64,000 nt of DNA from Desulfovibrio sp. (GCF_009712225.1 NZ_WASP01000006.1:645273-709272), one strand, 5' to 3'; positions 1 through 10,741 are shown, counted from the stretch's first letter. Notes: generated by a model from the letters alone, not told the origin. Numbers and translations are program-made.

Positions 1-3000
1 CGGGACCGCTTCGCCGCCCGGCCGGCCACAAAGAGGGCCGCGCCCGAACCAGCCACGCTGGAACCATCGGCATGCAGGGTAATCACAGGAGCATCGTTGA
101 CACCATTCACGGTGACGGTGAGGGGCGCATCGGTGTAGCCGCCATGTCCATCACTCGCGCGAACCGTGAAGGTCACTTCATGCGATTTCCCGTCGCCAAG
201 CTGTTGCACAGCCTCGCTGCTGGTATTGAGGTGGAATTCGTACTTGCCATCCTTGCCCATAATCAGGGTGCCATAATCCTTGTCCGTAACCATACCCGTG
301 GATTTGCCGTCGCTGCCTACAATGGCGAAGCTAAGCGCATCCTTGGGCGCGCCAGTCGCGGTTACGTCTGGATCTGTAGCGGTGATGGAGCCCTTGGCCA
401 CCATGTCCGCCGGGGAATCTTCCGTTACTGCAACATCAGAACCAGCCACCAGCACAGGGGCGCTGGGCTTGTCGTTGGCGTAATTAAGATCGGCGGACAG
501 TTTGACATCCACCTTGTCGCCAGCAGTGTTGCCATTGGAAAGAGTCAGCGTTGCGCTGTCTTCCATATGCCCGCTGTAGTTCGTGCCGCCAGCGGGAGCC
601 GCATAGGTGTAGGAGAAGTTGCCGTTGCTACCCTTTGTGACAGTAAATATGCCACCGAGCTTGCCTGCAACAGTGTACGAAGTCGGCTCGAGCTTGTCAG
701 TTTCACCCCTGTCAACATCGGCCAGGGTGAATGAGCCAGAGGGGTCTGTTTGCGCCCACGTACCGTCCGCGTGCTGGTCAAGGGCCACGGTGTCGCTCTG
801 TGAAACCACGTATGGCTTGTCGTTGCTGCCATTGATGGTGATGGTAATGGTTCTGTAATCGCTGCCGTTGGTGACCGTAAACTTTTGAATGATCGCATCC
901 GTTTTTGTCAGCGCCTGCACGTCCGGATGGTCATTGTTCAGCGTGTAGCTGTATTTGCCATTGGGCAACAAGGTAATCGTACCGTATTTATCTGAAATAA
1001 CGGATGTCTCATGCCCAGCCCCGTCAATCAGGAACATATCGGCATCATACTTACCATTGTTGCTCGGCGTTACGCTGCCCACGGCAACAGTCTTGCCCGT
1101 AGGTTGCCCACCAATCAAACTGTCTTCCTGTACGGAATCAGTCACATCCTTGATCGGGAGATTGCCGAACTTGGTGCCGTCTCCGCCAACACTATCGCCC
1201 ATCTTGCCAACATTGATGATAAGCTCAATGGGTTTTTCGGCCACTGCGTTATGGTCGTCACGCGCATAGATGGTGAATGTTTCCGTGGTGGTGTCACCGC
1301 TGGCATGATTTTTCACATAATTCTGGTAGTTGCTGCCCGCCCGATCCAGCACGTATTGGTACGTGCCATTGGGGCTGATGATCAGCGTACCGTATTCTCC
1401 CTTTATTTCCTGAACAAGATTGCCCGAGCCGCCTTTTTCAACAGCAAAGAACGTAAGGCTGGAGCCATGATCATTGTCAGTCACGAGGTCGGTAGTATTG
1501 AGTGTACCGCGCACCACAGGGTCGCCAGAAGGGGAAGAAAACAATGAACCATTGGACCAGCCCGCAATTTCATCAGAATCCACCACAACGACACGATCTG
1601 CCCCAACTGCGGTGGAGAGGAAAGAGCTTACGTCATTTCCAAGCCCCAGCTTGGTGAGCATATCATCGAGCCTGCCAAAATCATCAAGAGTGCTGGCGGC
1701 ACCATTGGCGACCTTGGTCAGCCATTCCTGCACCCCCTTCCACCCGTTAAAAAAGCCGATGATGTCGCCGATGAAGCCTGAATGGCTCTTCACCTCATCC
1801 ATGATGTTGTCTATGCCCTGTGTGACATACGCCCGGATGAGATCGGGATGGTCAGTCAGGTAGGTGATGGCAGCGGCGGGATTTGCCAGCGTGGCAAAGC
1901 TGGCGTCTTCATGCCCGCCGGTAAAGGCATCCGTGTAGTCGTGCACCGTAAACAATGGGGCCGCGGCCTTCACCACCGGCACATCGTTGGTGCCGTTGAT
2001 GGTAATGCTGAGAGAGCCGTCAATGGACTGACCATGCGAAGCACTGTCGCTGTGGGCGGTTATGCCGAGGTTCACACTGACATTTTCACCCTGAGCCAGA
2101 CCGTTGAATGCCGTGCTGCTGGTATTGGGCGTGAAGGTATAGGAACCATCCTCATTCACATGCAATGTGCCGTAGTCGCCAACCTTGTAGTCATACCCGG
2201 CAGCGGCATTGCCGCTGCCGCCAACATCATGCGTCCCCGTGCCGTCAGTATAGGACAGGGTCTTGTATGTGTAGGTGCTGTAGCTGTCTTTCTCCGCGCC
2301 TGCGGTGAGGTTCTTGAGGGCATGTCCATCGGTATCCAGATTGGTATCCGGATCATTCACTCCAAGATGCCCGCGAATAACCCCGGCAGCGAGTGTTCCA
2401 CCGCTGGCATCAACAGGCTGTGCCTTGTTGGCGCCCAGCTTGTCAGCTTCGGTATAGTGCAGAACGCCCTGGATTGAACCTGTGACACCGTCTTCCTTGA
2501 CGGTCAGGGCGTTGCCTGCCAGCTTGCCTGCGGCATCCTCACCTGTGATGGTAATGACAATGGGCTTGATTTCAGAATATGCGCCATCGGCATCCTTGAC
2601 GCGCACATAGAAGGTATCGGTAACAGAACTGCCCTTGGCAAGGGACGTCAGATCTTCTGTCCGCTCATAACGGTATTCGCCAGTGGCCTGATCGATGATC
2701 AGGCGACCGTACGTGCCTTGCTGAACTGGTGTGTCGCCAGAGTAGTCAGTGGTGGACTTTACCAGCGAGAAGGTGAAACCCGAAGATACCGTCTGGGCTG
2801 TGCCCCCGGTCTGTTCATAATCCAGCAGCTCTACCTGTCCGGTTGTGGAATGCGCAACACTTTCAGCCAGGGTGACGGCAGGGGCCTGCGTAATGATGGG
2901 CCTGTCGTTGGCGCCCTCAATGCGTACGGAAACTGGGGCCTTGGCCACATCTGTATTGGTTGCAGTGTCATGAACGACTACCGAGAAATTGTCCTCTGTG

Positions 3001-6000
3001 TGTTCATGAAAGTTCTTTTCCTGCACATCCGCATCAGTATTGTCCACCGTGTAGACATATTTGAACACGGACGTGCCGTTGGCGTCAGTATGCGAGGTAT
3101 CCTTGGAGATGGTCAGCGAACCGTTTTCCAGCTTGATGACAATATTGCCGCTGGCATCTTTGGCTGCCTGCCCCACGTCAAGAGTGCTGGCAGAACCACC
3201 CGTAAGGGTCAGCTTGCCATCGGCATCTATGCTGGCTGTGCCTGTTTGCAGACCTGTGCCAGCCATGAGGGCATTCAGATCGCAGTTCTTGCCGTCCACC
3301 TGAATAACATAGTGCAGCTTGGCACTTTCAGCAGCGGAGGCGAGAGCGTTGTTGTCCGTGGTATCGGCATCATGCGCGCCAATGTAGCCAGTGGCAGTGC
3401 GTACGCCAGCGCTACCGTCCTGCATTTTGGCGGCATTGGCAGCAGCAGCGGCACTGGTGATCGGGTTTACCCCAGACTCCACAACGGCATTACTGGGCGT
3501 GACCCAGCCAGTATTGATAATGGTGGGATCGTCCTTGCCATTGACCGTAACCGTGACGGTTTGCAGGCTGTACGCGCCGTATTTGTCAACCACGGCAACC
3601 TGGAAGGTTTCAGTAAGTTTTTCGCCCGCATCCAGGCTGATGACGGAGGCGTTGTTCTTGGCGAGGGTGTAGGTGTATTCGCCTGTCTGCGGGTTAATGC
3701 TCAGCGTACCGTAGCTGCCTGCCACAGACGAAGTCATTGCAGGGGTATTGCCAGTTTCGGTAACGCTGTTGTCCACGATGCCGAAGGTATGCGAATCGTT
3801 AACATCCGCATCCGTCACCTTGACGCTGCCTGCCAGGGCGGTGTCAGAAGCAGGGCCGCCATCGGTCACTTCAAGGGAACTGTCGGTCAGGGTCAGCACG
3901 GGCTTGTCGTTAGTGCCGTAGATGACAATGGGAATGGTAATCGCTGTGGAAGATGCGCTGTGTTCGTCCACAGCCACGGCCTTGAAGTTCAGCGTGAGCT
4001 TCTCTCCAGAGCCAAGGGCGTTAACGGCATCGCTGCCCGTCGCCAGGGTAAAGGTATATTTGCCGGTGGCTTCGTTGAGATACAGCGTACCATAGAGAGA
4101 CTCCGCGGAATGAGGCTGCCCGGCGGCGTAGACGTTGATAACCGTGGCGTTGCCGCCACCAGTGCCGGGATATGCGCCAGGGCTCGCAACCATGTCTGCA
4201 CTGATGGCAGTGGTCTGGGTCGTGCCATCCTTGACAAAGGTACCAGCCACGGAACCCGTCGAAAGCTCGCCGGAATCCGTGCCCAAATGCTTGTAGGCAT
4301 TTGCGCCCGAAGTAGCGGTGATGAGACCATACGTCAACGTGGCGCCAGTATCGGAATCCTTGCCTGTCAACGCGCCCTCAACCGAATCTTTATAGCTGTT
4401 GCCGTGGGCCGCGGGATCCCCTGTGCCGGAAGGCATATGGGCGTTGCCGCCGTCCAGCCGTCCGTCGTCTTTCAGCGTAAGAGTCTTGCCCGTCACGGTG
4501 GGCGCATCGTTGGTGCCCTGCACGTTGATGGCGATATTGTGCGCCACAGGATTGCCATGACCGTCCGTAACGGAAATGGTGTAATTCAGGGTTTTGGTTT
4601 CGCCTTCGGCCAGACTTGCGGTTTTGGTTTGATTAACGGCGTAGCTGTACGAATAGGTGATGGATTCCGACCCGTCGCTGTTGACGCTGCTCACTCCAGT
4701 GACTGTCAGGGTACCGTAGGTATCATTGACGGTCCATGTGCCTGCGCCGTTCAGGACGGGAAGCTTGCTGACATCGATGCCAGATGAGCTGCTGAGCGTA
4801 GCCTTGAGAACATCATTGGTGTCCATGTCCGTCACGGTAAACGAACCTGCACTTACAGCGCTGGAACCATCGTTCAGCTTGCTGCCGCTGGCGGCCACAT
4901 TATTGTAGCCCGGGATGCTCGAGGACGAGCCGGTGTGCGCCGGATCCGCCTGAGAAACTACACCAGCTTCCTTGACAGTCAGGGTACCGCTGGTTTTGTC
5001 AATCAGGGTCTGGTCATTGGCGCCCGTGATTGTGAAGGATACGGTTTCCGTGTCTGTGGAGCCGTGCAGATCCGTCACCTTGACCTGGAAGGTTTCGGTA
5101 TGGGTTTGCCCCTCGCCCAGATTCTGCACCGCATTGGAGCCATTGTTCAGATCATACTTGTAGGTGCCGTCCGGATTGACGGTCAGAACACCGTACTTGG
5201 TCGTATAGGTAGCCACGCCAGTGCCTGGATCCACACTGGCCGTACCGGTAGTGGTTTCACCGCCGGAGGTGCCGCCAGCAATGGCATAGCTATGGTTGGC
5301 CGCGCCGTTGGTGCTGCCCTTGAACGCGCCGTCAGCATCGGCATCAGCCACTGTAAAGGTGCCGCTGGCCTGATAGCTGCCGCTGTCTTCCTTAAAGGAA
5401 CCGGCGCTCGGTGCTGCCAGGGAAAGGTCGGGCCTGTCGTTTGTGCCTGTGATGGTCACGGTAATGGGCTGGGTTACTGACCCTCCATGCCCGTCCGCCA
5501 CTTTGACCACAAAGGTTTCCGTGACCTTCTGGTTTTCGTTGAGCGCATCGGCCTTGGTGTTGTCGAGCGTGTAGGTGTAAACACCAGCCCTGGGGTCAAT
5601 AACAAGTGTACCGTAGCTGGTGGTTACGGTTGTTGCGCTGTTGGTTCCGCTGTTGTCCACCGAGGTGCCGGTTCCAGCGGCCACGCTGAAGGTCAGCTCG
5701 GGTTTGCCGCCAGAATTGTCGTTATCGTCCACATCAGTGGCGGTAACGTAGCCTTGAGTTGCAACCGTGCCGTTGAAAAGATCATTGGAGTGGGCGGGGT
5801 CATGGCTGCCCTGCACACCCTTTTCAATCACGTCAACAGCGATAACGGAGCTGCCAATGACGGGGTTGTCATTGGTGCCGTTAATAACCACTGTTATTGT
5901 CTGGGAGTGGTTGGCTCCATGGATATCTGTGGTGGTAACGGTGAAGCTTTCCGTGTGCGACTGCCCCTCGCCAAGTTTCTGCACGGCGGGCTTACTGTTA

Positions 6001-8657
6001 TCCAGCTCGTAGGTATAGGTGCCGTCAGACTTCAGGGTCAATGTTCCGTAGTCCGTTGCAACGGAAACGGGGCTGCCAGCATGGCTGTTTATATCCATTG
6101 AGCCGCTGGCAGTCTGTCCCATGCCTGCAATGGAGAGAGTCTGGCTGGCACCATCGTTATCAGGATCGGCCACGGCCCAGATGCCTGCGGATGTGGTTGT
6201 GGCAGCGTCTTCCTTCAGTGTGCCGGAGTCGCCGGGAGTTACGGTCAAATGGGGCTGGTCGTTGGTGCCCGTGATGGTCAGGCTGACGGCCTGATCAACA
6301 TGCACGCCCTTGCTGTCCGTGACAGTAACCGTAAAAGTATAATTGCGAGTTTCGCCCTGATGAAGGGCCTGCGTTTCGCTGGCGTTGTTATTCAGCTCGT
6401 AGGAATACGTGTAGGTTTTGCTGCTGCCGGAATCATTGGCAACGGCAGCGCCAGCCGTGAGCGTAAACGTTCCTTCGGGCGTGGTGACGGTATAGGTGCC
6501 GTCATGGTTGTCCTTAAAAGCCGCGCCCGGCAATTCCTTTACCGCAATACTGACGGCCTGAGTGTCGTTATTGTCCACATCGGTCACAGTAAAGCTGTGG
6601 CCAGAATCCGCATCCTTGGGTGTGCCTGCAAAAGCCTCGTTGGGATCACCGTGTACATTCTTGACGCCGAGTTCCACCACCGACAGTGCGGCGAGAGTCG
6701 GTGCGGTAGTGATTACGGGCGTGTCATTGGCACCCTTGACGGTAACGCTGACGCTTTCCTGCACATAGGCGCCAAAGCTGTCGCGCGCCACCAGACCGAT
6801 GGAAACATCCCGCGAATCGCCATCTTGCATGCCCTGCACGGCGGGCGAATCATTGTACAGAGTAAACTTGTAGGATGCGCCCTTGGTGGGGTCTGCATCT
6901 TCTGTCAGAGTGAATTCGCCCACATAGTTTTTGGCTGTGGCAGCGGTGGATGCATCCGTGGTGGTCGTTAAGGTATGCCCGTCACTGGCAAGCACCACAT
7001 ATACCTTGCCGTGCATGGTGTCGCTGCCGGGCTGGATCAGACCGTAGTGCAGCGAGTCGCCATTATCCACATCATGCCCAATGATCGTGCCGGTCACAGA
7101 GCTTTGGGCGGTGCTGTCGCTGGCTTCAGTCAGGGTGGCGCTCAGGGCGGTGCTGCCGCTCTGGCCGTTCCAGGAGTTTTGCGTAATGGTGGGCACATCG
7201 TTGGTGCCCAGGATGTTGATAACAATGGCGTTGCCCGCCACGGTGCCGTCCCGCAGGGTTGAGCTGTTGCCGTCTTCAGCGCCGTGCTCGTCACGCACAT
7301 AGGGCTCAAACTTCAGGCTGACCTGCTGGCCCTCGGCCAGTTTGTTGGTAGCCCCCTCGCCATCGGCGTTTTTCAGCGTAAACGTATACGTGGCCGTGGT
7401 GTCGCTGGTTTTTCCCAGTACCAGATCGCCATAATTGGTGCTGATGACAATCTGACCGCCCTGCTCGGCTATGCCCGTCACCACCACATCGGAAGTAGTA
7501 TGGTCGGGATTGTTAACAGAGCCGATCACAAACGTGCCCTTGAGGGTGCCGTCAGCGTTGACGCTGGTCATGTCCAGCAGATTGCCGTTCACATCCTTGA
7601 GGCCAAAATACAATTGCGCGCCGTGGTCGGGATCATGAGCCGTAATAGTGCCGCTCAGGATAGCCTGCACACCGGGTGCGCCGTTCAGCTCATCCGCATG
7701 CAGTTTGTCCCCCACAGGCTGGTCGGCGTAGACTCCGCCTTCCTTGAGCGTCAGCGTAGAGCCAACCCCCGTAATATCCGGCGCATCGTTGCTGCCAGTG
7801 ATGACAACATTGATGGGCTGGGTCACAGTATGGCCCTGCCCGTCATTGATGGAGAAAACAATATTGTCGGCCTGCTTCTCGCCTTGGGCAAGGCTGTCCG
7901 TGGGGCTGTCGGGGTCCTGCTTGAGGGTGTAGGTGTATGTAAAGGTAATGTTGCTGCCGCCGCCTGAAGGCGTGATAACAAGCGTACCGTAGTCACTCTC
8001 AACAGTCGTGGGGCCAGCGGTGCTGACCGCTACAACCTTGCCGCCCATGCTCACGGTGGTGGTCAGGCTGTCGCCATCTGGATCGGCCACAGAAAATGAA
8101 CCGCTCTGACTGACCACTGGCGCGGCGCTGGCGGTTTTGCCGTCCCATGCGGATTCCGTAAGGCCAATGGCAATGGCTGCACCGCCCGTGGACAACGTGG
8201 GGGCGGCATTGGTGAGAAAGGGCGAAGCATAAGGATTGATGTTCGGCTGGGTATCGCCGCCAAAGCCAAGACGGTAATCAAGCCCGTCGAGGTGGTTTAT
8301 GCCATCTTCCAATTCAGTATTAGCAAAGTTGCTGTATCTGCCACTGCGGGCGGGCGACGCCGAAGGGCCGGCGGCAGGGGAAAGGTCAGGCCCGAAGGCG
8401 TTGAAAAAATCCGCACCCGCAATGAGCTGACCGTCAACCTCAAATGAAGGAATGTCGTCCTTGTTGTACTGGGTGTAAAAATTCTGCAATTCAATGGCTG
8501 CGCCATCATCGAAACGGAAAAAGAGGCTGTCGGAACCTTGCGGGCGTTCAATGCTGACCTGGTCAGCAGAAAAATCAAGAAGCATGCGGGCATCGGGCGC
8601 GCTGGGAATAACTGTCACCTGCCCAGCGGCGGGACGAACAAGCTTGATGTCTGCCAT
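1..8657 (-). CDS. Giant VCBS/cadherin-like repeat adhesin (N-terminal 2885 residues, C-terminus off the left edge)
   Basis: A single frame runs from an ATG at 8657 to the left edge with no in-frame stop. The start is preceded by an AAAGGA-type ribosome site. The first ~170 residues are non-repetitive (MADIKLVRPAAGQVTV..., a Gly/Pro/Ser linker near residue 110). About fifteen Ig-like modules of roughly 120-200 residues follow, most ending in ITGTNDxP-type motifs (near + positions 7790, 7200, 6722, 6260, 5867, 5440, 5008, 4507, 3905, 2904, 1985, 817 and 92). This pattern is typical of VCBS/cadherin-like surface adhesins of the large type I-secreted class. Such proteins act in cell-cell or surface attachment. 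The calcium-binding and secretion-signal end, if present, lies beyond the window. A non-repeat, helix-rich insert lies at about 1580-1950. Secretion genes are not visible here. Confidence 0.9.
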   Translation of the reverse strand, partial: MADIKLVRPAAGQVTVIPSAPDARMLLDFSADQVSIERPQGSDSLFFRFDDGAAIELQNFYTQYNKDDIPSFEVDGQLIAGADFFNAFGPDLSPAAGPSASPARSGRYSNFANTELEDGINHLDGLDYRLGFGGDTQPNINPYASPFLTNAAPTLSTGGAAIAIGLTESAWDGKTASAAPVVSQSGSFSVADPDGDSLTTTVSMGGKVVAVSTAGPTTVESDYGTLVITPSGGGSNITFTYTYTLKQDPDSPTDSLAQGEKQADNIVFSINDGQGHTVTQPINVVITGSNDAPDITGVGSTLTLKEGGVYADQPVGDKLHADELNGAPGVQAILSGTITAHDPDHGAQLYFGLKDVNGNLLDMTSVNADGTLKGTFVIGSVNNPDHTTSDVVVTGIAEQGGQIVISTNYGDLVLGKTSDTTATYTFTLKNADGEGATNKLAEGQQVSLKFEPYVRDEHGAEDGNSSTLRDGTVAGNAIVINILGTNDVPTITQNSWNGQSGSTALSATLTEASDSTAQSSVTGTIIGHDVDNGDSLHYGLIQPGSDTMHGKVYVVLASDGHTLTTTTDASTAATAKNYVGEFTLTEDADPTKGASYKFTLYNDSPAVQGMQDGDSRDVSIGLVARDSFGAYVQESVSVTVKGANDTPVITTAPTLAALSVVELGVKNVHGDPNEAFAGTPKDADSGHSFTVTDVDNNDTQAVSIAVKELPGAAFKDNHDGTYTVTTPEGTFTLTAGAAVANDSGSSKTYTYSYELNNNASETQALHQGETRNYTFTVTVTDSKGVHVDQAVSLTITGTNDQPHLTVTPGDSGTLKEDAATTTSAGIWAVADPDNDGASQTLSIAGMGQTASGSMDINSHAGSPVSVATDYGTLTLKSDGTYTYELDNSKPAVQKLGEGQSHTESFTVTTTDIHGANHSQTITVVINGTNDNPVIGSSVIAVDVIEKGVQGSHDPAHSNDLFNGTVATQGYVTATDVDDNDNSGGKPELTFSVAAGTGTSVDNSGTNSATTVTTSYGTLVIDPRAGVYTYTLDNTKADALNENQKVTETFVVKVADGHGGSVTQPITVTITGTNDRPDLSLAAPSAGSFKEDSGSYQASGTFTVADADADGAFKGSTNGAANHSYAIAGGTSGGETTTGTASVDPGTGVATYTTKYGVLTVNPDGTYKYDLNNGSNAVQNLGEGQTHTETFQVKVTDLHGSTDTETVSFTITGANDQTLIDKTSGTLTVKEAGVVSQADPAHTGSSSSIPGYNNVAASGSKLNDGSSAVSAGSFTVTDMDTNDVLKATLSSSSGIDVSKLPVLNGAGTWTVNDTYGTLTVTGVSSVNSDGSESITYSYSYAVNQTKTASLAEGETKTLNYTISVTDGHGNPVAHNIAINVQGTNDAPTVTGKTLTLKDDGRLDGGNAHMPSGTGDPAAHGNSYKDSVEGALTGKDSDTGATLTYGLITATSGANAYKHLGTDSGELSTGSVAGTFVKDGTTQTTAISADMVASPGAYPGTGGGNATVINVYAAGQPHSAESLYGTLYLNEATGKYTFTLATGSDAVNALGSGEKLTLNFKAVAVDEHSASSTAITIPIVIYGTNDKPVLTLTDSSLEVTDGGPASDTALAGSVKVTDADVNDSHTFGIVDNSVTETGNTPAMTSSVAGSYGTLSINPQTGEYTYTLAKNNASVISLDAGEKLTETFQVAVVDKYGAYSLQTVTVTVNGKDDPTIINTGWVTPSNAVVESGVNPITSAAAAANAAKMQDGSAGVRTATGYIGAHDADTTDNNALASAAESAKLHYVIQVDGKNCDLNALMAGTGLQTGTASIDADGKLTLTGGSASTLDVGQAAKDASGNIVIKLENGSLTISKDTSHTDANGTSVFKYVYTVDNTDADVQEKNFHEHTEDNFSVVVHDTATNTDVAKAPVSVRIEGANDRPIITQAPAVTLAESVAHSTTGQVELLDYEQTGGTAQTVSSGFTFSLVKSTTDYSGDTPVQQGTYGRLIIDQATGEYRYERTEDLTSLAKGSSVTDTFYVRVKDADGAYSEIKPIVITITGEDAAGKLAGNALTVKEDGVTGSIQGVLHYTEADKLGANKAQPVDASGGTLAAGVIRGHLGVNDPDTNLDTDGHALKNLTAGAEKDSYSTYTYKTLSYTDGTGTHDVGGSGNAAAGYDYKVGDYGTLHVNEDGSYTFTPNTSSTAFNGLAQGENVSVNLGITAHSDSASHGQSIDGSLSITINGTNDVPVVKAAAPLFTVHDYTDAFTGGHEDASFATLANPAAAITYLTDHPDLIRAYVTQGIDNIMDEVKSHSGFIGDIIGFFNGWKGVQEWLTKVANGAASTLDDFGRLDDMLTKLGLGNDVSSFLSTAVGADRVVVVDSDEIAGWSNGSLFSSPSGDPVVRGTLNTTDLVTDNDHGSSLTFFAVEKGGSGNLVQEIKGEYGTLIISPNGTYQYVLDRAGSNYQNYVKNHASGDTTTETFTIYARDDHNAVAEKPIELIINVGKMGDSVGGDGTKFGNLPIKDVTDSVQEDSLIGGQPTGKTVAVGSVTPSNNGKYDADMFLIDGAGHETSVISDKYGTITLLPNGKYSYTLNNDHPDVQALTKTDAIIQKFTVTNGSDYRTITITINGSNDKPYVVSQSDTVALDQHADGTWAQTDPSGSFTLADVDRGETDKLEPTSYTVAGKLGGIFTVTKGSNGNFSYTYAAPAGGTNYSGHMEDSATLTLSNGNTAGDKVDVKLSADLNYANDKPSAPVLVAGSDVAVTEDSPADMVAKGSITATDPDVTATGAPKDALSFAIVGSDGKSTGMVTDKDYGTLIMGKDGKYEFHLNTSSEAVQQLGDGKSHEVTFTVRASDGHGGYTDAPLTVTVNGVNDAPVITLHADGSSVAGSGAALFVAGRAAKRS

Positions 8658-9394
8658 GAAAATATATCCTTTTTACGGGGCGTTGCAAAAAAACACCCGA
8701 TTGAACGCGCAAAACGACATAGGTCGCAAAAAACGACACTCACGCGTTTGCGGAAAACAAGCGCGAATTGCGCTGCAATAGTTAGGGAATAACAGAGGGG
8801 AACCCCTCGTCAATAAAAAGGAAATATGTTCGGCTGCCAGTGCTGGCGATAGCCCTTTTTATTGACACACCGGAACCTGAAGTTGGTGCGGCGTATAAAT
8901 CATATCTATGAGAGGCTCAGGGTCGGCCTCCGCCAATGCTCTCACAAGAGAACGATTGTCGTTACGACAGTGCTTAAATTGGCTTTTATTTTTTTCTTAA
9001 ATTCACAGACATTGTCAAGCCTTCTATGACCTACCCCAAGGACTGATCCACCTAAAAAAATTCGCATAATAGCCAGAAAATTTTTCGTATCTAGCTAACA
9101 TTGATGGTAAATTCTTACGGTACTACTTCTGCCACTTATATATCCGATAATTTTTTACGAAGGCGATATTCATCCCATTCCCCGCCGTTGGGGAGGGGTA
9201 AAAACCATCATTGGCGCAAGTGGCCAGCCGTTAATGGAGCGCGCATATGGTAGTTGCTTTTCGATAACTACTTTTGCTCCAGCAGCACCATAACTATCTC
9301 GCCGTGCTGAAACTTACCACTAACTTACAAGTGGTGTACGCTGTGGGGTAAGGTCATCTAAGGTTCCTTGAAAATCGCATATTGGAGATATTCA
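8658..9394. other. AT-rich intergenic region between adhesin and integrase
   Basis: These 737 bases lie between two divergent genes and hold no convincing coding frame. They must carry the adhesin promoter (minus) and the integrase promoter (plus). A short GC-rich inverted repeat (GAGGGGAACCCCTC) lies near 8796-8809. No further copy of the tRNA-Glu repeat was found here. Confidence 0.6.
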
Positions 9395-10741
9395 ATGGCA
9401 ACCTTCACGAGCAAGAAGAAGGGCTCCCCCAAGCGTTGGAAAGGACAGGTTTGGTTTCAGGGCAGAATGGCAGCGGTAAAATGGTTCGGCAGCAGCAAGG
9501 CCGACGAGAGGAATGCCATAGCGTGGGAAGTAACCACCAGGAAGCAACTGGAGGAAGAAGCCGCGACTGCGCCGGAAAAAGTGACCCCTTTGGTCTCCGA
9601 GCCCCAACGGGTGACGATTCTTGAGTGGGGAACGGCCTACCTTGAAGAATGCCAGCGGCGCAACACCCTGGCGACCTTCAAAGAGAAACGTGACCGCTTT
9701 CGGCGGTTCATCCGCTACCTTGAGCAAACCAAGGGACTGTCACCAGATGATACAGTTGAATCCTTCGACAAAAAAAAGGCCCGCAAGTACCTTGCCTGGC
9801 AGCACGACCAGCGCGGCCCCAACTGCTCCAACAAAGACCGCAAAATCCTGACCACCGCCTGGAAGTGGGGCGCAGCCTACCTCGACCACTTTCCGCTGGA
9901 TATGCCGGATTCGTTTCTGGCCTGCCAGCGGCATGCGGAGATACGGGTTCCCCGTTACATTTCGCCGGAAGATGATTTCTGGAAGGTCTACGAGACGGCT
10001 CCAGAACGTGAGAAGGCCATGCTGAACTGCTTTCTCAACCTCGCAGCGCGTAAGGGCGAACTGCTTAAGCTGACTTGGCAGGATGTGGATTTTGAGCGCG
10101 GCACTGTTGTGCTGACAACGCGCAAAACCAGCACAGGCACGGCCAAACGTGACGAAATGCCCATGAATGAGGACGTGCGCACTACCATGCTCTGGCTGTG
10201 GCAATACCGCCAGGGCAAAGGGAACCATGTGTTCACCTGCCCGGTTGAGCCGTACATCGAGCAACCCTATAAGACGGCAGCCCACGTGATGAAAAGGCTT
10301 TGTGCCAAGGCCAATGTGAAACCCTTTGGGTTTCACGCCATCAGGCACCTAGCGGCCACCATTCTGGCCCAGGAGGGCAAGAGCCTCTTTGCCATCCAGC
10401 ACGCCCTGCGGCATGAAAAGCAGACAACCGCAGATAGGTATCTGCACAGCCTTGGAGCTTTCGCGGAAGTTTCGGATGCCCTGAGCGCATTGGCAAGCCG
10501 TGCCCCTGCAAGTTGTCACCCCTTTCCTGCCCTTCCGCGCTTTCACGAAAAAAGGATTCTTTTGCAAGTGAAAATGGAGAGAAGCAGTGTGGAGGGGCAA
10601 AGGCAGACGTGGTTCGCCGCAATCAGGGGCTGGTTTCCGGTAAACTCATCCCAACTGGAACGGAGTAGAGAATATGATTCAGGCTTTCTTATTTGGAAAC
10701 GAAAAAAGGCTGCACTTAAGTGCAGCCTTTTTCAAAACTAA
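9395..10741 (+). CDS. Tyrosine recombinase / phage-type integrase
   Basis: Site-specific recombinase expected to integrate and excise a mobile element at the adjacent tRNA-Glu. The ATG at 9395 is preferred over upstream TTG codons because GGAGAT sits about 6 bases before it; this gives 448 residues. The N-terminal part resembles a SAM-like core-binding domain. The catalytic set is visible: Arg-219 (AARKGELLKL), HAIRH at 314-318 (His-314, Arg-317), a His near 340 and the nucleophile Tyr-349 (DRYLHS). About 100 residues follow the tyrosine, longer than usual, and the last codons overlap a hairpin at 10703-10732. The tail may be read-through from an original, earlier end. The gene ends 60 bases from the truncated tRNA-Glu copy, the usual position for a tRNA-targeting integrase. 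It lies outside the 10801-22704 element, so it probably belongs to a second, tandem element extending left. Confidence 0.92.
   Translation: MATFTSKKKGSPKRWKGQVWFQGRMAAVKWFGSSKADERNAIAWEVTTRKQLEEEAATAPEKVTPLVSEPQRVTILEWGTAYLEECQRRNTLATFKEKRDRFRRFIRYLEQTKGLSPDDTVESFDKKKARKYLAWQHDQRGPNCSNKDRKILTTAWKWGAAYLDHFPLDMPDSFLACQRHAEIRVPRYISPEDDFWKVYETAPEREKAMLNCFLNLAARKGELLKLTWQDVDFERGTVVLTTRKTSTGTAKRDEMPMNEDVRTTMLWLWQYRQGKGNHVFTCPVEPYIEQPYKTAAHVMKRLCAKANVKPFGFHAIRHLAATILAQEGKSLFAIQHALRHEKQTTADRYLHSLGAFAEVSDALSALASRAPASCHPFPALPRFHEKRILLQVKMERSSVEGQRQTWFAAIRGWFPVNSSQLERSREYDSGFLIWKRKKAALKCSLFQN
10703..10732. terminator. Bidirectional intrinsic terminator at the integrase 3' end
   Basis: A near-perfect palindrome (GGCTGCACTTAAGTGCAGCC) is flanked by an A run on the left and a T run on the right. 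It could terminate transcription in both directions. It overlaps the last integrase codons. Confidence 0.8.

Noticed and set aside
2718..4787. Long plus-strand open frame opposite the adhesin
   Set aside because: It is the codon-by-codon complement of the repeat-rich adhesin frame, has no ribosome site, and its product shows no family character.
9028..9045. Third copy of the tRNA-Glu attachment site left of the integrase
   Set aside because: Only CCCCAAGG matches; the flanks do not.
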